A DNA stretch of 36,313 nucleotides from Burkholderiales bacterium. GTDB taxonomy: Bacteria; Pseudomonadota; Gammaproteobacteria; Burkholderiales; Burkholderiaceae_C. The stretch is from the NCBI GenBank assembly GCA_947508055.1, contig CANNRR010000020.1, forward strand, positions 1 to 36,313, given 5' to 3'. The translations under genes and the position numbers were made by a program. Under the pieces are notes generated by a model. The model was not told the DNA's origin, did no database searches, and saw only the letters and a list, made by a program, of their open reading frames with translations. Position 1 is the first letter of the stretch, and every line of letters begins with the position of its first letter. Positions 18,298 through 27,148 of this stretch are shown one piece after another.

Positions 18298-20319
18298 ATG
18301 AGTCAAGCCCTTTCAGTTTCGAATTTACTTGTTGTGCCTCTGGCCCCACTTTTGGGGGCGATGCTAGCGGGTGTCTTGGGTACAAAATTTGGCGGCAATG
18401 TGATGGGCCGTACTGCAACTCACTCATTGACGATTTTGGGAGTGCTGGTCGCCTTTGTTGTATCCGTAATGACGTTGCAGTCGGTTGCTCTGGACGGTGC
18501 ACGCTTCAATGAAACGCTGTATACATGGATGGTTGTAGGCGACCTCAAAATGGAGATTGGTTTTTTGGTCGATGGTTTGACAGCCATGATGATGTGCGTT
18601 GTTACCTTCGTATCCCTGATGGTCCATTTGTATACCATCGGTTATATGCAAGAGGATGAGGGTTACAACCGATTCTTCTCCTATATTTCCCTATTCACGT
18701 TTTCGATGCTGATGTTGGTGATGAGTAACAACATGCTTCAGTTGTTTTTCGGATGGGAAGCGGTGGGACTGGTGTCCTATTTGTTGATCGGGTTTTGGTT
18801 CAATAAGCCGACAGCGATTTTTGCAAACATGAAAGCTTTTCTGGTTAATCGGGTGGGAGACTTTGGATTCATTCTTGGTATTGGGTTGATTGCTTCTTTT
18901 GCCGGTACATTGAATTACGTCGAGGCATTTAATAAGTCCGCTGAGTTGGCCGCGCTCAATCTCCCTGGAACAGATTGGATGTTGATAACGGTTATTTGTA
19001 TTTGCTTGTTTATCGGGGCCATGGGCAAATCAGCCCAGTTCCCTTTGCATGTATGGTTGCCAGACTCTATGGAAGGTCCCACACCGATCTCGGCTCTGAT
19101 TCATGCTGCGACGATGGTGACTGCAGGTATCTTCATGGTTGCACGGATGTCGCCGCTGTTTGAGCTCAGCGATACCGCGCTGAGTTTCATTATGGTAGTA
19201 GGGTCCATTACCGCACTGTTCATGGGATTTCTGGGCATTATCCAAAATGACATTAAGCGCGTTGTAGCCTACTCTACACTGTCGCAATTGGGGTACATGA
19301 CGGTAGCTTTGGGGGCTTCGGCGTACTCGGTTGCGGTCTTTCACTTAATGACGCATGCTTTTTTCAAGGCATTGCTATTTCTTGCGGCCGGTTCGGTCAT
19401 CATGGGTGTGCACCACAATCAGGATATCCGTTGGATGGGGGGATTGCGAAAGTACATGCCGATTACCTGGATTACTTCATTGTTGGGTTCTCTTGCACTC
19501 ATCGGAACACCTTTTTTTGCTGGTTTCTACTCGAAAGACAGCATTATTGAAGCGGTAATGGAGAGTCACCTGCCGGGTGCCGGTTTTGCAAAATTTGCCG
19601 TCTTAACAGGCGTATTTGTTACGGCTTTCTACTCGTTCCGAATGTATTTTCTGGTATTTCATGGTGCTGAACGCTTCGACCAGAATCCTGATGCCCATCA
19701 TGCGCACGGAGATGTTCACGGACATCATGGCAAACAGCACACTCCGCATGAGTCGCCATGGGTGGTTACTGTGCCACTCATTCTCCTGGCCATTCCTTCG
19801 GTCGTTATCGGGGCTATGACTATCGAACCGATGTTGTTCGGCGATTTTTTCAAGGGCGCGATTTTTGTTGATCATGAAAAACACGGCGCCATGGAGGAGA
19901 TGGCACACGCTTTCCATGGATGGTGGCCGATGGCGTTGCATTCCATTACTACCAGGCCGTTGTGGCTTGCGCTTGCTGGTGTTGGTACCGCGTATTACAT
20001 GTACATGGTGAATCCGGCGGTACCTGCTGCGATCAAACGAACCTTTATGCCGATCTTTACACTGCTCGAAAATAAGTACTACCTTGACTGGGTCAACGAA
20101 AATATTTTGGCACGCGGCGCGCGCGCATTGGGTACAGGTTTGTGGAAGGGCGGCGACCAAGCCTTTATTGACGGTACTCTGGTAAATGGTTCCTGGAAAG
20201 TCGTCGGCTGGGTTTCGGGAACTGTTCGTAAAGTGCAGACGGGTTTTCTCTATCACTACGCACTGGTGATGATCCTGGGTATTTTTGTACTCATGACGTA
20301 TTTTGTATGGCTCAAGTAG
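18298..20319 (+). CDS. nuoL: NADH-quinone oxidoreductase subunit L
   Basis: NuoL is the distal antiporter-like proton-pumping subunit, with a long lateral helix that runs along the membrane arm. The 673-residue protein has 14 or more hydrophobic helices, the conserved Glu in FFGWEAVGLVSYLLIGFW, and the Lys-containing GAMGKSAQFPLHVWLPDSME followed by GPTPISALIHAATMVTAG. A loop rich in histidine lies at about residues 466-483 (HHAHGDVHGHHGKQH); such loops occur in some proteobacterial NuoL proteins and have no known role that I can cite. The C-terminal ~120 residues would form the lateral helix and last anchor. Confidence 0.98.
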   Translation: MSQALSVSNLLVVPLAPLLGAMLAGVLGTKFGGNVMGRTATHSLTILGVLVAFVVSVMTLQSVALDGARFNETLYTWMVVGDLKMEIGFLVDGLTAMMMCVVTFVSLMVHLYTIGYMQEDEGYNRFFSYISLFTFSMLMLVMSNNMLQLFFGWEAVGLVSYLLIGFWFNKPTAIFANMKAFLVNRVGDFGFILGIGLIASFAGTLNYVEAFNKSAELAALNLPGTDWMLITVICICLFIGAMGKSAQFPLHVWLPDSMEGPTPISALIHAATMVTAGIFMVARMSPLFELSDTALSFIMVVGSITALFMGFLGIIQNDIKRVVAYSTLSQLGYMTVALGASAYSVAVFHLMTHAFFKALLFLAAGSVIMGVHHNQDIRWMGGLRKYMPITWITSLLGSLALIGTPFFAGFYSKDSIIEAVMESHLPGAGFAKFAVLTGVFVTAFYSFRMYFLVFHGAERFDQNPDAHHAHGDVHGHHGKQHTPHESPWVVTVPLILLAIPSVVIGAMTIEPMLFGDFFKGAIFVDHEKHGAMEEMAHAFHGWWPMALHSITTRPLWLALAGVGTAYYMYMVNPAVPAAIKRTFMPIFTLLENKYYLDWVNENILARGARALGTGLWKGGDQAFIDGTLVNGSWKVVGWVSGTVRKVQTGFLYHYALVMILGIFVLMTYFVWLK

Positions 20320-20331
20320 GAGAAAAATAAA

Positions 20332-21807
20332 ATGGGATTGTTGAGCCTTGCGATTTGGACGCCTATTGCGTTCGGCGTGGTTTTGCTGGCGCTGGGTCGA
20401 GATGAACAGACGCAGGCGGTGCGCTGGGTCGCTCTGATTGGCGCCTTGGTCAGTTTCTTGGTTACTTTGCCTGTCTACGTGCACTTTGACACTGCAACTG
20501 CTGCAATGCAGTTTGTTGAAAACGTGCCATGGATCGAGCGCTTCAACGTCAAATACCATCTGGGAGTGGATGGCATTTCTCTTTGGTTCGTGCTGCTGAC
20601 TGCTTTTATCAATGTTGTTGTAATTATTGCCAGTTGGGAGTCCATTACACGTCGTGTCAATCAGTATATGGGCGCGTTCATGATTCTTAGTGGATTGATG
20701 ATCGGGGTATTTTGCACGCTTGACGGTCTTTTGTTCTATGTGTTTTTTGAAGCAACCTTGATCCCGATGTATTTGATTATTGGTATTTGGGGTGGACCAA
20801 ACAAGATATACGCGGCTTTCAAGTTTTTTCTCTACACATTGCTCGGCTCGTTGCTCATGTTGGTTGCTCTGATTTATCTCTACACCAAGTCAGGTGGAAG
20901 TTTTGAACTGGCGGCGTGGCATGCAATGAGGTTGGATGGTCCAACGCAAACCCTTTTGTTTTTCGCGTTCTTCGCAGCGTTTGCAGTCAAAGTCCCCATG
21001 TGGCCAGTACACACTTGGTTGCCAGATGTTCACGTTGAGGCGCCCACCGGTGGGTCTGCTGTATTGGCGGCGATCATGCTCAAGCTCGGAGCATATGGGT
21101 TTCTGAGGTTTTCCCTTCCTATCGCACCTGACGCTGCCCATGAATGGGCATGGTTGATGATCGCATTGTCATTGATTGCTGTGGTCTATGTCGGTTTGGT
21201 TGCGATGGTCCAACAGGATATGAAAAAACTCGTTGCTTATTCTTCAGTCGCACACATGGGATTTGTGACTTTGGGATTTTTCATCTTCATAGATCTGGGT
21301 GTTTCCGGTGGTTTGGTGCAAATGATTGCTCATGGCTTTGTTTCCGGAGCTATGTTCCTTTCAATTGGGGTGTTGTATGACCGCATGCATTCCCGTGAGA
21401 TTTCAAGTTATGGCGGTGTCGTCAACACTATGCCCAAGTTTGCCGCATTCGCTTTGTTCTTTGCGATGGCGAATTGCGGTTTGCCAGGCACTGCCGGTTT
21501 TGTGGGTGAATGGATGGTGATCTTGGCTGCCGTCAAGTTCAACTTCTGGGTTGGGTTCGCTGCGGCGAGTGCTTTGATTTTTGGCGCTGCGTACACATTG
21601 TGGATGTTCAAGCGCGTGTATCTTGGCCCAATCGCTAATGATCATGTAAAAGAATTGGTTGATATCAATTCACGCGAGTTTTTGATGCTCGCCTTACTCG
21701 CCGCTGCCGTCTTGTGGATGGGTGTATATCCCAAACCGTTTACGGATGTTATGGATGTTTCGGTTGCTCAACTGCTCAAGCACGTTGCAGTTTCGAAGTT
21801 GAACTGA
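20332..21807 (+). CDS. nuoM: NADH-quinone oxidoreductase subunit M
   Basis: NuoM is the second antiporter-like proton-pumping subunit. The 491-residue product carries GVDGISLWFVLLTAFINVVV, the Glu in FYVFFEATLIPMYLIIG, the Lys in FAVKVPMWPVHTWLPDVHVE, and KKLVAYSSVAHMGFVTLG. It has about 14 hydrophobic segments. A good AGGAG site lies 8 nt upstream of the ATG. Confidence 0.98.
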   Translation: MGLLSLAIWTPIAFGVVLLALGRDEQTQAVRWVALIGALVSFLVTLPVYVHFDTATAAMQFVENVPWIERFNVKYHLGVDGISLWFVLLTAFINVVVIIASWESITRRVNQYMGAFMILSGLMIGVFCTLDGLLFYVFFEATLIPMYLIIGIWGGPNKIYAAFKFFLYTLLGSLLMLVALIYLYTKSGGSFELAAWHAMRLDGPTQTLLFFAFFAAFAVKVPMWPVHTWLPDVHVEAPTGGSAVLAAIMLKLGAYGFLRFSLPIAPDAAHEWAWLMIALSLIAVVYVGLVAMVQQDMKKLVAYSSVAHMGFVTLGFFIFIDLGVSGGLVQMIAHGFVSGAMFLSIGVLYDRMHSREISSYGGVVNTMPKFAAFALFFAMANCGLPGTAGFVGEWMVILAAVKFNFWVGFAAASALIFGAAYTLWMFKRVYLGPIANDHVKELVDINSREFLMLALLAAAVLWMGVYPKPFTDVMDVSVAQLLKHVAVSKLN

Positions 21808-21831
21808 TCAAACCGAATTGAGAGACGAAAG

Positions 21832-23322
21832 ATGATTGACAAACTCAGTTGGGTCGCTGTTTACCCCGATATGGTCCTGTTGGTAATGGCCTGCGTCATC
21901 GCGCTGCTGGACCTAGGCATCAAGAGTCCGATGCGAAGTACAACGTACGTGATGACGCTTTTAACTTTGGCGATTGTTGCTTACATACAAGCCGATCTTG
22001 CGCTTAGCGGAACGACGATTTACGCATTCGGGAACATGGTCGTAAGTGACGCTATGGGCAACTGGCTCAAGTGCTTTGCTACGGTAGCAGTAATGGTGAC
22101 ATTGGTGTACGGAAGGTCTTACGCAGCTCACCGGGATATGTTGCGTGGTGGCGAATTGTTTACTTTAAGTATGTTCGCGCTGTTGGGCATGTCAGTCATG
22201 ATCTCGGGCAATAACCTGCTCGTGATCTACATGGGATTGGAATTGTTAACTCTTTCGAGTTATGCACTGGTTGCGCTGCGACGCGATAACGTCACGGCGA
22301 CAGAAGCTGCAATGAAGTACTTTGTGCTTGGTGCAATGGCTTCTGGATTTTTGCTGTACGGGATGTCCATGCTGTATGGTGCTACCGGGTCACTCGACAT
22401 CACTGCCATTTTCAAGGCTATTTCGTCGGGACAGATTCGGCACCAAGTCCTGGTCTTTGGTTTGGTTTTTATTGTTTCGGGGTTGGCGTTCAAACTCGGT
22501 GCAGTGCCCTTTCACATGTGGATTCCTGACGTCTACCAGGGTGCTCCTACCGCTATAACGTTGATGATTGGCGGCGCCCCAAAGTTGGCCGCCTTCGCGA
22601 TGGCCATGCGACTGCTCGTGGAGGGAATGCTGCCCCTTGCGGTGGACTGGCAACAAATGCTGTTGGTATTGGCTGTGGGTTCACTTTTGGTCGGTAATTT
22701 TGCGGCAATAGCGCAGACTAACGTTAAGCGAATGCTGGCGTTTTCGACGATTTCTCAAATGGGCTTTGTCTTGATCGGCATTATGTCTGGTGTAGTGAAC
22801 GGCGATGCACTGACCTTAACCGCCAATGCCTATAGTTCTGCGATGTTCTACGTCATTACCTATGTTTTGACGACCTTGGCGGGTTTTGGGGTTTTGTTGC
22901 TGCTTTCCCAAGAGGGTTTTGAGAGTGAAGAAGTTGCCGATTTGGCTGGATTGAATCAACGCAGCCCCTTGTATGCAGGCGTAATGGCGGTGTGCCTATT
23001 GTCTTTGGCAGGGATTCCTCCGTTGGTTGGTTTCTATGCCAAGTTTGCGGTTTTGCAGGCGTTGGTGGCCTCGGGACAGGACTTCCAATTAGCCATTGCG
23101 GTATTTGCTGTGCTGATGTCCCTGATTGGCGCGTTTTACTATTTGCGCGTTATCAAGGTGATGTACTTTGATGAACCGATTACCGCCAGCAGCGTTGTCG
23201 CGCCACTGGATGTGCGGGCGGTCCTTTGCATTAATGGCGCCCTCATACTCGTTCTTGGGTTGTTCCCCGGTGGTTTGCTGGCGCTTTGCAGTGCGTCAGT
23301 GCGGCAAATGCTCGGAACCTAA
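21832..23322 (+). CDS. nuoN: NADH-quinone oxidoreductase subunit N
   Basis: NuoN is the antiporter-like subunit nearest to NuoK. The 496-residue product has the Glu in [20 protein letters not shown], the Lys in [20 protein letters not shown], and [20 protein letters not shown]. It closes the nuo operon. The 86 nt to the next gene contain no clear terminator and no ORF. Confidence 0.98.
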   Translation: MIDKLSWVAVYPDMVLLVMACVIALLDLGIKSPMRSTTYVMTLLTLAIVAYIQADLALSGTTIYAFGNMVVSDAMGNWLKCFATVAVMVTLVYGRSYAAHRDMLRGGELFTLSMFALLGMSVMISGNNLLVIYMGLELLTLSSYALVALRRDNVTATEAAMKYFVLGAMASGFLLYGMSMLYGATGSLDITAIFKAISSGQIRHQVLVFGLVFIVSGLAFKLGAVPFHMWIPDVYQGAPTAITLMIGGAPKLAAFAMAMRLLVEGMLPLAVDWQQMLLVLAVGSLLVGNFAAIAQTNVKRMLAFSTISQMGFVLIGIMSGVVNGDALTLTANAYSSAMFYVITYVLTTLAGFGVLLLLSQEGFESEEVADLAGLNQRSPLYAGVMAVCLLSLAGIPPLVGFYAKFAVLQALVASGQDFQLAIAVFAVLMSLIGAFYYLRVIKVMYFDEPITASSVVAPLDVRAVLCINGALILVLGLFPGGLLALCSASVRQMLGT

Positions 23323-23408
23323 GACTTTGGGGCGGGCGTCATATCAATTTTCTGCCCAAGGATTGGAATTCGAAAATGCAATTCGTTCCGTCTAAAAACT
23401 CCCGCTGA

Positions 23409-24002
23409 ATGGATGATCATCATTTAGTTGAGGTCAAGCAGACCAGCGTCGAGGTCTATCGGGGGAAGTTTTTAACCGCATTCCGAGATGACGTTGGCTT
23501 GCCTGACGGCTCTCGATCGGTGAGAGAGTACATCTTGCATCCGGGTGCGGTCATGGTAGTTCCCCTGTTGCAGGATGGAGGCGGCGCAATGCGTGTCGTT
23601 TTGGAGCGGCAATACCGTTACCCAATGGGGCGGACCATGCTGGAGTTTCCTGCAGGTAAACTGGACGTTGGAGAGCCTCCATTTGACTGCGCACAACGTG
23701 AGCTTCAGGAAGAAACTGGGTACACGGCAAACGAGTGGGCGCGGGCGGGTGTGATCCACCCAGTGATTTCCTACTCAACTGAATTCATTGAAGTCTGGTT
23801 TGCTCGGCAGTTGGTTCCGGGAGTACGCCATTTGGATGCTGGCGAATTTCTAGATGTTTTGACTGCCCCACCGTCCGACCTAATGCGATGGAGCATGGAC
23901 GGGACGATCACCGATGCAAAGACCATTTGTGGCGTGTTGTGGTTGCAAAATATGCTTGCTGGTTCTTGGTCGCCGGATTGGCAGCCAGTAGTCAAGCGCT
24001 GA
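23409..24002 (+). CDS. NUDIX hydrolase, ADP-ribose pyrophosphatase type
   Basis: This 197-residue NUDIX protein is most like NudF-type enzymes that hydrolyse ADP-ribose and related nucleotide sugars. The Nudix box starts at Gly83 and is complete: G-x5-E-x7-R-E-L-x-E-E-x-G (GKLDVGEPPFDCAQREL then QEETGY). Upstream, ILHPGAVMVVPLLQDG and VLERQYRYPMGRTMLEFPAG are typical of the ADP-sugar branch (the E-F-P-A-G strand before the box). The start MDDHHL at 23409 has no strong ribosome-binding site. A NUDIX gene after nuoN is a familiar arrangement in this bacterial group. Its 3' end overlaps the convergent small ORF by 11 nt. Confidence 0.9.
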   Translation: MDDHHLVEVKQTSVEVYRGKFLTAFRDDVGLPDGSRSVREYILHPGAVMVVPLLQDGGGAMRVVLERQYRYPMGRTMLEFPAGKLDVGEPPFDCAQRELQEETGYTANEWARAGVIHPVISYSTEFIEVWFARQLVPGVRHLDAGEFLDVLTAPPSDLMRWSMDGTITDAKTICGVLWLQNMLAGSWSPDWQPVVKR

Positions 24003-24396
24003 TGTTGACAATACGCCCGGTTCGTTGCCCTTGACTGTTTACAACCGGTAGTGCGTTTGAATTGGTTTTAAGTGGGTTACCGCTCTGAGTCCTCTTCTCA
24101 CTAGTCGCGGTGTACATCTGCTCAATCAGCTTTTGGACTTTCACAGGAACTTCCGCTGAAGTCGAATCACGAGGTTGGGCATAGGTTGCTTCCTCTTGCT
24201 GAATGCTTGCCCCGATTTTGCGAACATTGTCCTGGCTCCGCTGGGCTTGCTGTTCGGCAATATCTGCTTGACCACGTAAATCCCTGGCGATTGCCTCTGC
24301 TTTGTCAGCTTCGTTGCGTGCTTGCTCGAGCCGAGCTCTTCCCAGTGATGCTTGAATACTGGGTGTAGCGCTGTTGATGGCAGTGATCGCTACCAT
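23992..24396 (-). CDS. hypothetical coiled-coil protein with NSQGQ-TGR C-terminal tail
   Basis: This 134-residue protein is not recognised by name. Residues ~15-70 are rich in A, E, Q, R and D in a heptad-like pattern (RLEQARNEADKAEAIARDL, QADIAEQQAQRSQDNVRKI), predicting an alpha-helical coiled coil. Residues ~75-110 are polar and probably disordered. The last 18 residues (PVVNSQGQRTGRIVNISA, 117-134) match the tail of the next ORF upstream at 13 positions. There is no signal peptide, cysteine or transmembrane helix. The ATG at 24396 lacks a close ribosome-binding site, so the start is uncertain. It would be co-transcribed with that ORF (27-nt gap) and possibly with the ABC exporter. Confidence 0.65.
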   Translation of the reverse strand: MVAITAINSATPSIQASLGRARLEQARNEADKAEAIARDLRGQADIAEQQAQRSQDNVRKIGASIQQEEATYAQPRDSTSAEVPVKVQKLIEQMYTATSEKRTQSGNPLKTNSNALPVVNSQGQRTGRIVNISA

Positions 24397-24423
24397 GGCA
24401 TCGGTACCAAATCTTATTGCCCT

Positions 24424-24630
24424 TCAGGCCGAAACGTTGAGGTGCCGACCCGTCACTTGCCCTTGGCTATTGATTACCGGCTTTGGTTTGGATTCAGGCG
24501 CTTTTGGATGAGCGGACGCTGCGGCTATTTTTTGCGTGTCCCCGTTCCCCTGGGTCTGGTGCTGGGCCGCAGGTCTCTTCGGTGGAGCCGTTTGTTGTAC
24601 CGCTGGCTTGCTGACAGAATTAACGTCCAT
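24424..24630 (-). CDS. small hypothetical protein with NSQGQ-TGR C-terminal tail
   Basis: This 68-residue protein is of unknown function. It begins MDVNSVSKPAVQQ, has a low-complexity middle rich in P, Q, A and K that is probably disordered, and ends in PVINSQGQVTGRHLNVSA (51-68), clearly related to the tail of the neighbouring 134-residue protein. The ATG at 24630 is chosen because GGAG lies 6 nt upstream; an earlier start at 24657 lacks this. It lies 75 nt downstream of the ABC exporter stop on the same strand. No cysteines, signal peptide or membrane segment are present. The shared tail supports both ORFs being real genes. Confidence 0.65.
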   Translation of the reverse strand: MDVNSVSKPAVQQTAPPKRPAAQHQTQGNGDTQKIAAASAHPKAPESKPKPVINSQGQVTGRHLNVSA

Positions 24631-24704
24631 GGCGAACTCCAAATGTGTGCTGTTCAATTTTACAATCTGACGCGACTGTTTACAACCACAAGTTAGCTGT
24701 CGGC

Positions 24705-26480
24705 TTATGCGTTGAATTGTAAAGCGGCCAAACCAGCGTAGACGCCGCCGTGAGCAACCAACTCTGCATGGGTTCCTTGTTCGACCAGTCTACCGTGGTC
24801 CAAGACCACAATTCTGTCTGCTTTTTGAACTGTCGCCAGTCGGTGCGCAATGACCAGCGTGGTACGGTCTTTCATGGCGGATTCAAGGGCCGCTTGTACC
24901 ATGCGTTCGCTTTCAGCGTCAAGCGCGCTGGTAGCCTCATCCAGCAGCAATAGTGGCGGGTTCTTCAGGATGGCCCGTGCTATGGCGATGCGCTGGCGCT
25001 GTCCGCCCGACAGGCGCAAACCCTTTTCACCCAAAAAAGTATCGTATCCTTCAGGTAGCGCCAAGACGAACTCATGGGCAAAGGCCGCTTGTGCGGCCCA
25101 CACCACCTGCTCGTTCGTTGCATCAGGGTTGCCGTAACGAATGTTTTCCATCGCGCTGCTGGAAAAAATGACGGCGTCTTGTGGCACGATGCCAATCCGA
25201 TGGCGTAAAGAGTCCAGTGACATGTCCCGCGAACTCACACCATCGATCAAAATGCGGCCCGCTAACGGATCGTAAAAACGTAACAGTAGTTGAAACACTG
25301 TGCTCTTGCCAGCGCCGCTCGGCCCCACGATGGCCACGGTTTGGCCCGGGAGCACGCTCAGTGAAAAATCTGAAAGTGCAGCTTGTTGCGGGCGTGATGG
25401 GTAGCGGAACTGAATAGCTTCAAATTTGATAGCGCTTCCCGCAGACGGGACGGGGGCTGGAGTTGGGTCTAGTGGTGAAATGATTGGAGATTTTGACTCC
25501 AGTAGTTCCATCAGACGCTCAGTGGCACCTGCCGCGCGCAATAGGTCGCCGTAGACCTCTCCGAGAATGGCGAAGGCGCTGGCCAGAATGATGACGTACA
25601 CAACTGTTTGCCCCAGGTGTCCCGCTGAGATACGCCCGGCGACAACGGCCTGTGTTCCCTGATACAGACCCCAAAGGAGGGCGGCAGACGTTGCGATGAT
25701 GATGAATGCGACTAACGCCGATCGGGCCTTGGTACGGCGAATCGCCGTGTCAAATGCGCTGTTGGTGGATGTGGCGAAGCGAGTAGCTTCTCGCTGCTCG
25801 GCGGTATAACTTTGAACCACCGGAATGGCATTAAGTACTTCTACAGCTATGGAGCTCGAGTCAGCAATCCGGTCTTGGCTTGCGCGGGAAAGTTTTCGCA
25901 CTCGCCGACCAAACCACAGGCTAGGGAGAACGATCAGGACCAGAATGCCCAGAACCTGAAACATGACATAGGGGTTTGTCCACACCAGTATGCCCAACGC
26001 GCCCAGTCCCATCACCAGATTGCGCAGCCCCATGCTGAGTGAAGAACCTACGACAGTTTGCACCAAGGTTGTATCGGCGGTCAGTCTGGAGAGCACCTCC
26101 CCGGTTTGAGTGGTTTCAAAAAACTCCGGACTTTGCCTCAGAACGTGGCTATATACCGCATTACGCAAGTCCGCAGTGACACGTTCACCCAGCCAACTCA
26201 CCATGTAGAAGCGGGCGGCAGAGAATAGACCCAGAGCCACCGCAACTCCAAAGAGTACGCCAAAGTGCTCGCGCATTGCCATCACCTGGTCGCCTTTGTC
26301 ACCTCGTATCAGTCCACCGTCGATCAGGCTGCGTAAGGCCAGTGGAAATGCCAGAGTGGCGACAGCCGCCATCACCAGAAACGCGAGCGCCAAACCAATG
26401 CGACCGCGATACGGAAGCAAGAAAGGCAATAGGCCGGATAGCGACTTCGGGCTTTGTGATTTCAGACGGTCAGGGGTCAT
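24705..26480 (-). CDS. ABC exporter half-transporter (fused permease-ATPase, MsbA/ABCB type)
   Basis: This 591-residue half-transporter has an N-terminal six-helix exporter domain (about residues 25-320) and a C-terminal ATPase. The ATPase has Walker A GPSGAGKST with Lys392, a Q-loop region (RIGIVPQDAVIFSSSAMENI), the signature LSGGQ at 490-494, Walker B LLLLDEATSALD with the catalytic Glu, and the H-loop IAHRLATV. Such proteins dimerise and export lipids, peptides or drugs; the sequence does not identify the substrate. I place the start at the ATG at 26480 because the longer reading begins with TTG. A palindromic repeat is read through in frame at the linker before the ATPase domain. Two small ORFs follow on the same strand. 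Confidence 0.92.
   Translation of the reverse strand: MTPDRLKSQSPKSLSGLLPFLLPYRGRIGLALAFLVMAAVATLAFPLALRSLIDGGLIRGDKGDQVMAMREHFGVLFGVAVALGLFSAARFYMVSWLGERVTADLRNAVYSHVLRQSPEFFETTQTGEVLSRLTADTTLVQTVVGSSLSMGLRNLVMGLGALGILVWTNPYVMFQVLGILVLIVLPSLWFGRRVRKLSRASQDRIADSSSIAVEVLNAIPVVQSYTAEQREATRFATSTNSAFDTAIRRTKARSALVAFIIIATSAALLWGLYQGTQAVVAGRISAGHLGQTVVYVIILASAFAILGEVYGDLLRAAGATERLMELLESKSPIISPLDPTPAPVPSAGSAIKFEAIQFRYPSRPQQAALSDFSLSVLPGQTVAIVGPSGAGKSTVFQLLLRFYDPLAGRILIDGVSSRDMSLDSLRHRIGIVPQDAVIFSSSAMENIRYGNPDATNEQVVWAAQAAFAHEFVLALPEGYDTFLGEKGLRLSGGQRQRIAIARAILKNPPLLLLDEATSALDAESERMVQAALESAMKDRTTLVIAHRLATVQKADRIVVLDHGRLVEQGTHAELVAHGGVYAGLAALQFNA
25412..25437. repeat. palindromic element inside the ABC exporter coding sequence
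   Basis: The 10-nt core TCAAATTTGA is a perfect palindrome flanked by TAGCT on one side and TAGCG on the other, giving an imperfect inverted repeat of about 20 nt. It resembles the GCTATCAA element after pnp. It is translated in frame as part of the segment SAIKFEAIQF just before the ATPase domain. Confidence 0.4.
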
Positions 26481-26569
26481 GTGGATATGTGCTTGATAAT
26501 GTGAGCGCGCCAATGGCTCCTGGACAAGGTGGATGATATGTCGTGGGTGTCCCGCAACGTCGTTGCAAA

Positions 26570-26583
26570 CTAATGTAGATCAA
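26570..26583 (+). promoter_or_regulatory. FNR/DNR-like operator upstream of the c551 gene
   Basis: CTAAT-GTAG-ATCAA matches the FNR/DNR consensus TTGAT-N4-ATCAA at 8 of 10 positions; the right half-site is perfect. Its centre (26576.5) is 41.5 nt upstream of the start point expected from the extended -10 at 26603-26611, the class II activator position. The left half-site is weak, so this is a candidate only. Confidence 0.45.
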
Positions 26584-26602
26584 TTAAAGTAGTTGTGGGT
26601 TC

Positions 26603-26611
26603 TGCTATTCT
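26603..26611 (+). promoter_or_regulatory. extended -10 promoter element (TGC-TATTCT) for the c551 gene
   Basis: TATTCT preceded by TGC forms an extended -10 about 97 nt upstream of the cytochrome start codon. There is no good -35 hexamer, as expected for a promoter that depends on an activator bound at -41.5. The rest of the 227-nt gap between this gene and the divergent ABC exporter shows nothing else I can name. Confidence 0.45.
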
Positions 26612-26707
26612 CTTAGGGCGGAGTGGTCAACCACCGATACCTTAGTCCCGTTCAAGGATTGCGGCTCATCCGCAAGAGCTCCCCAAATCAACCCATGAGG
26701 ATAAGAA

Positions 26708-27022
26708 ATGAAACGTACCATTTTGGCTGTTATGTCAGTCGCCGTCACTTTCGCTGTGACAAGCCCTGCATTTGCTGATGAGGCGCTTGCCAAGGCGAAG
26801 AATTGCATGGCGTGCCATGCGCTGGATAAAAAAGTTGTAGGCCCGGCCTACAAAGATGTCGCCAAGAAATATGCCGGCGATGCAAAGGCTGCCGACATGC
26901 TTGCAGCCAAAGTTATCAAGGGCGGCGCTGGCGTGTGGGGCCCTGTGCCTATGCCCGCCAACGCGCAGGTTAATGCAGATGAAAGCAAGAAGCTTGTGGC
27001 TTGGGTTTTGTCCCTCAAGTAA
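26708..27022 (+). CDS. periplasmic c551-type cytochrome (class I, monohaem)
   Basis: This is a 104-residue precursor with a signal peptide cleaved after AFA at 21-23, giving a mature protein of 81 residues, the size of Pseudomonas cytochrome c551 (NirM). Haem is attached at Cys33, Cys36 and His37 (CMACH), and Met82 in WGPVPMPAN is the sixth ligand. The KVVGPAYKDVAKKYAG segment after the haem site is typical of c551/c8 proteins. It would carry electrons in the periplasm, plausibly to NirS encoded nearby. A GAGG site precedes the ATG. An FNR/DNR-like site with an extended -10 lies upstream, and a strong terminator follows. Confidence 0.95.
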   Translation: MKRTILAVMSVAVTFAVTSPAFADEALAKAKNCMACHALDKKVVGPAYKDVAKKYAGDAKAADMLAAKVIKGGAGVWGPVPMPANAQVNADESKKLVAWVLSLK

Positions 27023-27036
27023 ATCAGTCGGAATCG

Positions 27037-27072
27037 AAGAAAGCCCGCAGCAAGCGGGCTTTCTTGCTTTTT
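27037..27072 (+). terminator. rho-independent terminator after the c551 gene
   Basis: A perfect 12-bp stem (AAGAAAGCCCGC at 27037-27048 with GCGGGCTTTCTT at 27054-27065) with a 5-nt loop is followed by GCTTTTT. It begins 14 nt after the cytochrome stop. Confidence 0.93.
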
Positions 27073-27148
27073 GAAGGTGATGGACTACATTGAACGTCAA
27101 CATCTACAATGGACTCGCCCCCTAAACGTCACCTATAGAGAAAATCTC

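Noticed and set aside
19603-20559. 318-codon minus-strand frame across the nuoL-nuoM junction
   Set aside because: It runs antisense through two certain complex I genes, and its His/Arg/Gln-rich translation matches no domain.
27090-27100. TTGA-ACG-TCAA palindrome upstream of the Crp/Fnr gene
   Set aside because: The half-sites are spaced too closely for an FNR/DNR operator (3 central bases between 4-nt arms), and no promoter sits at the matching distance.
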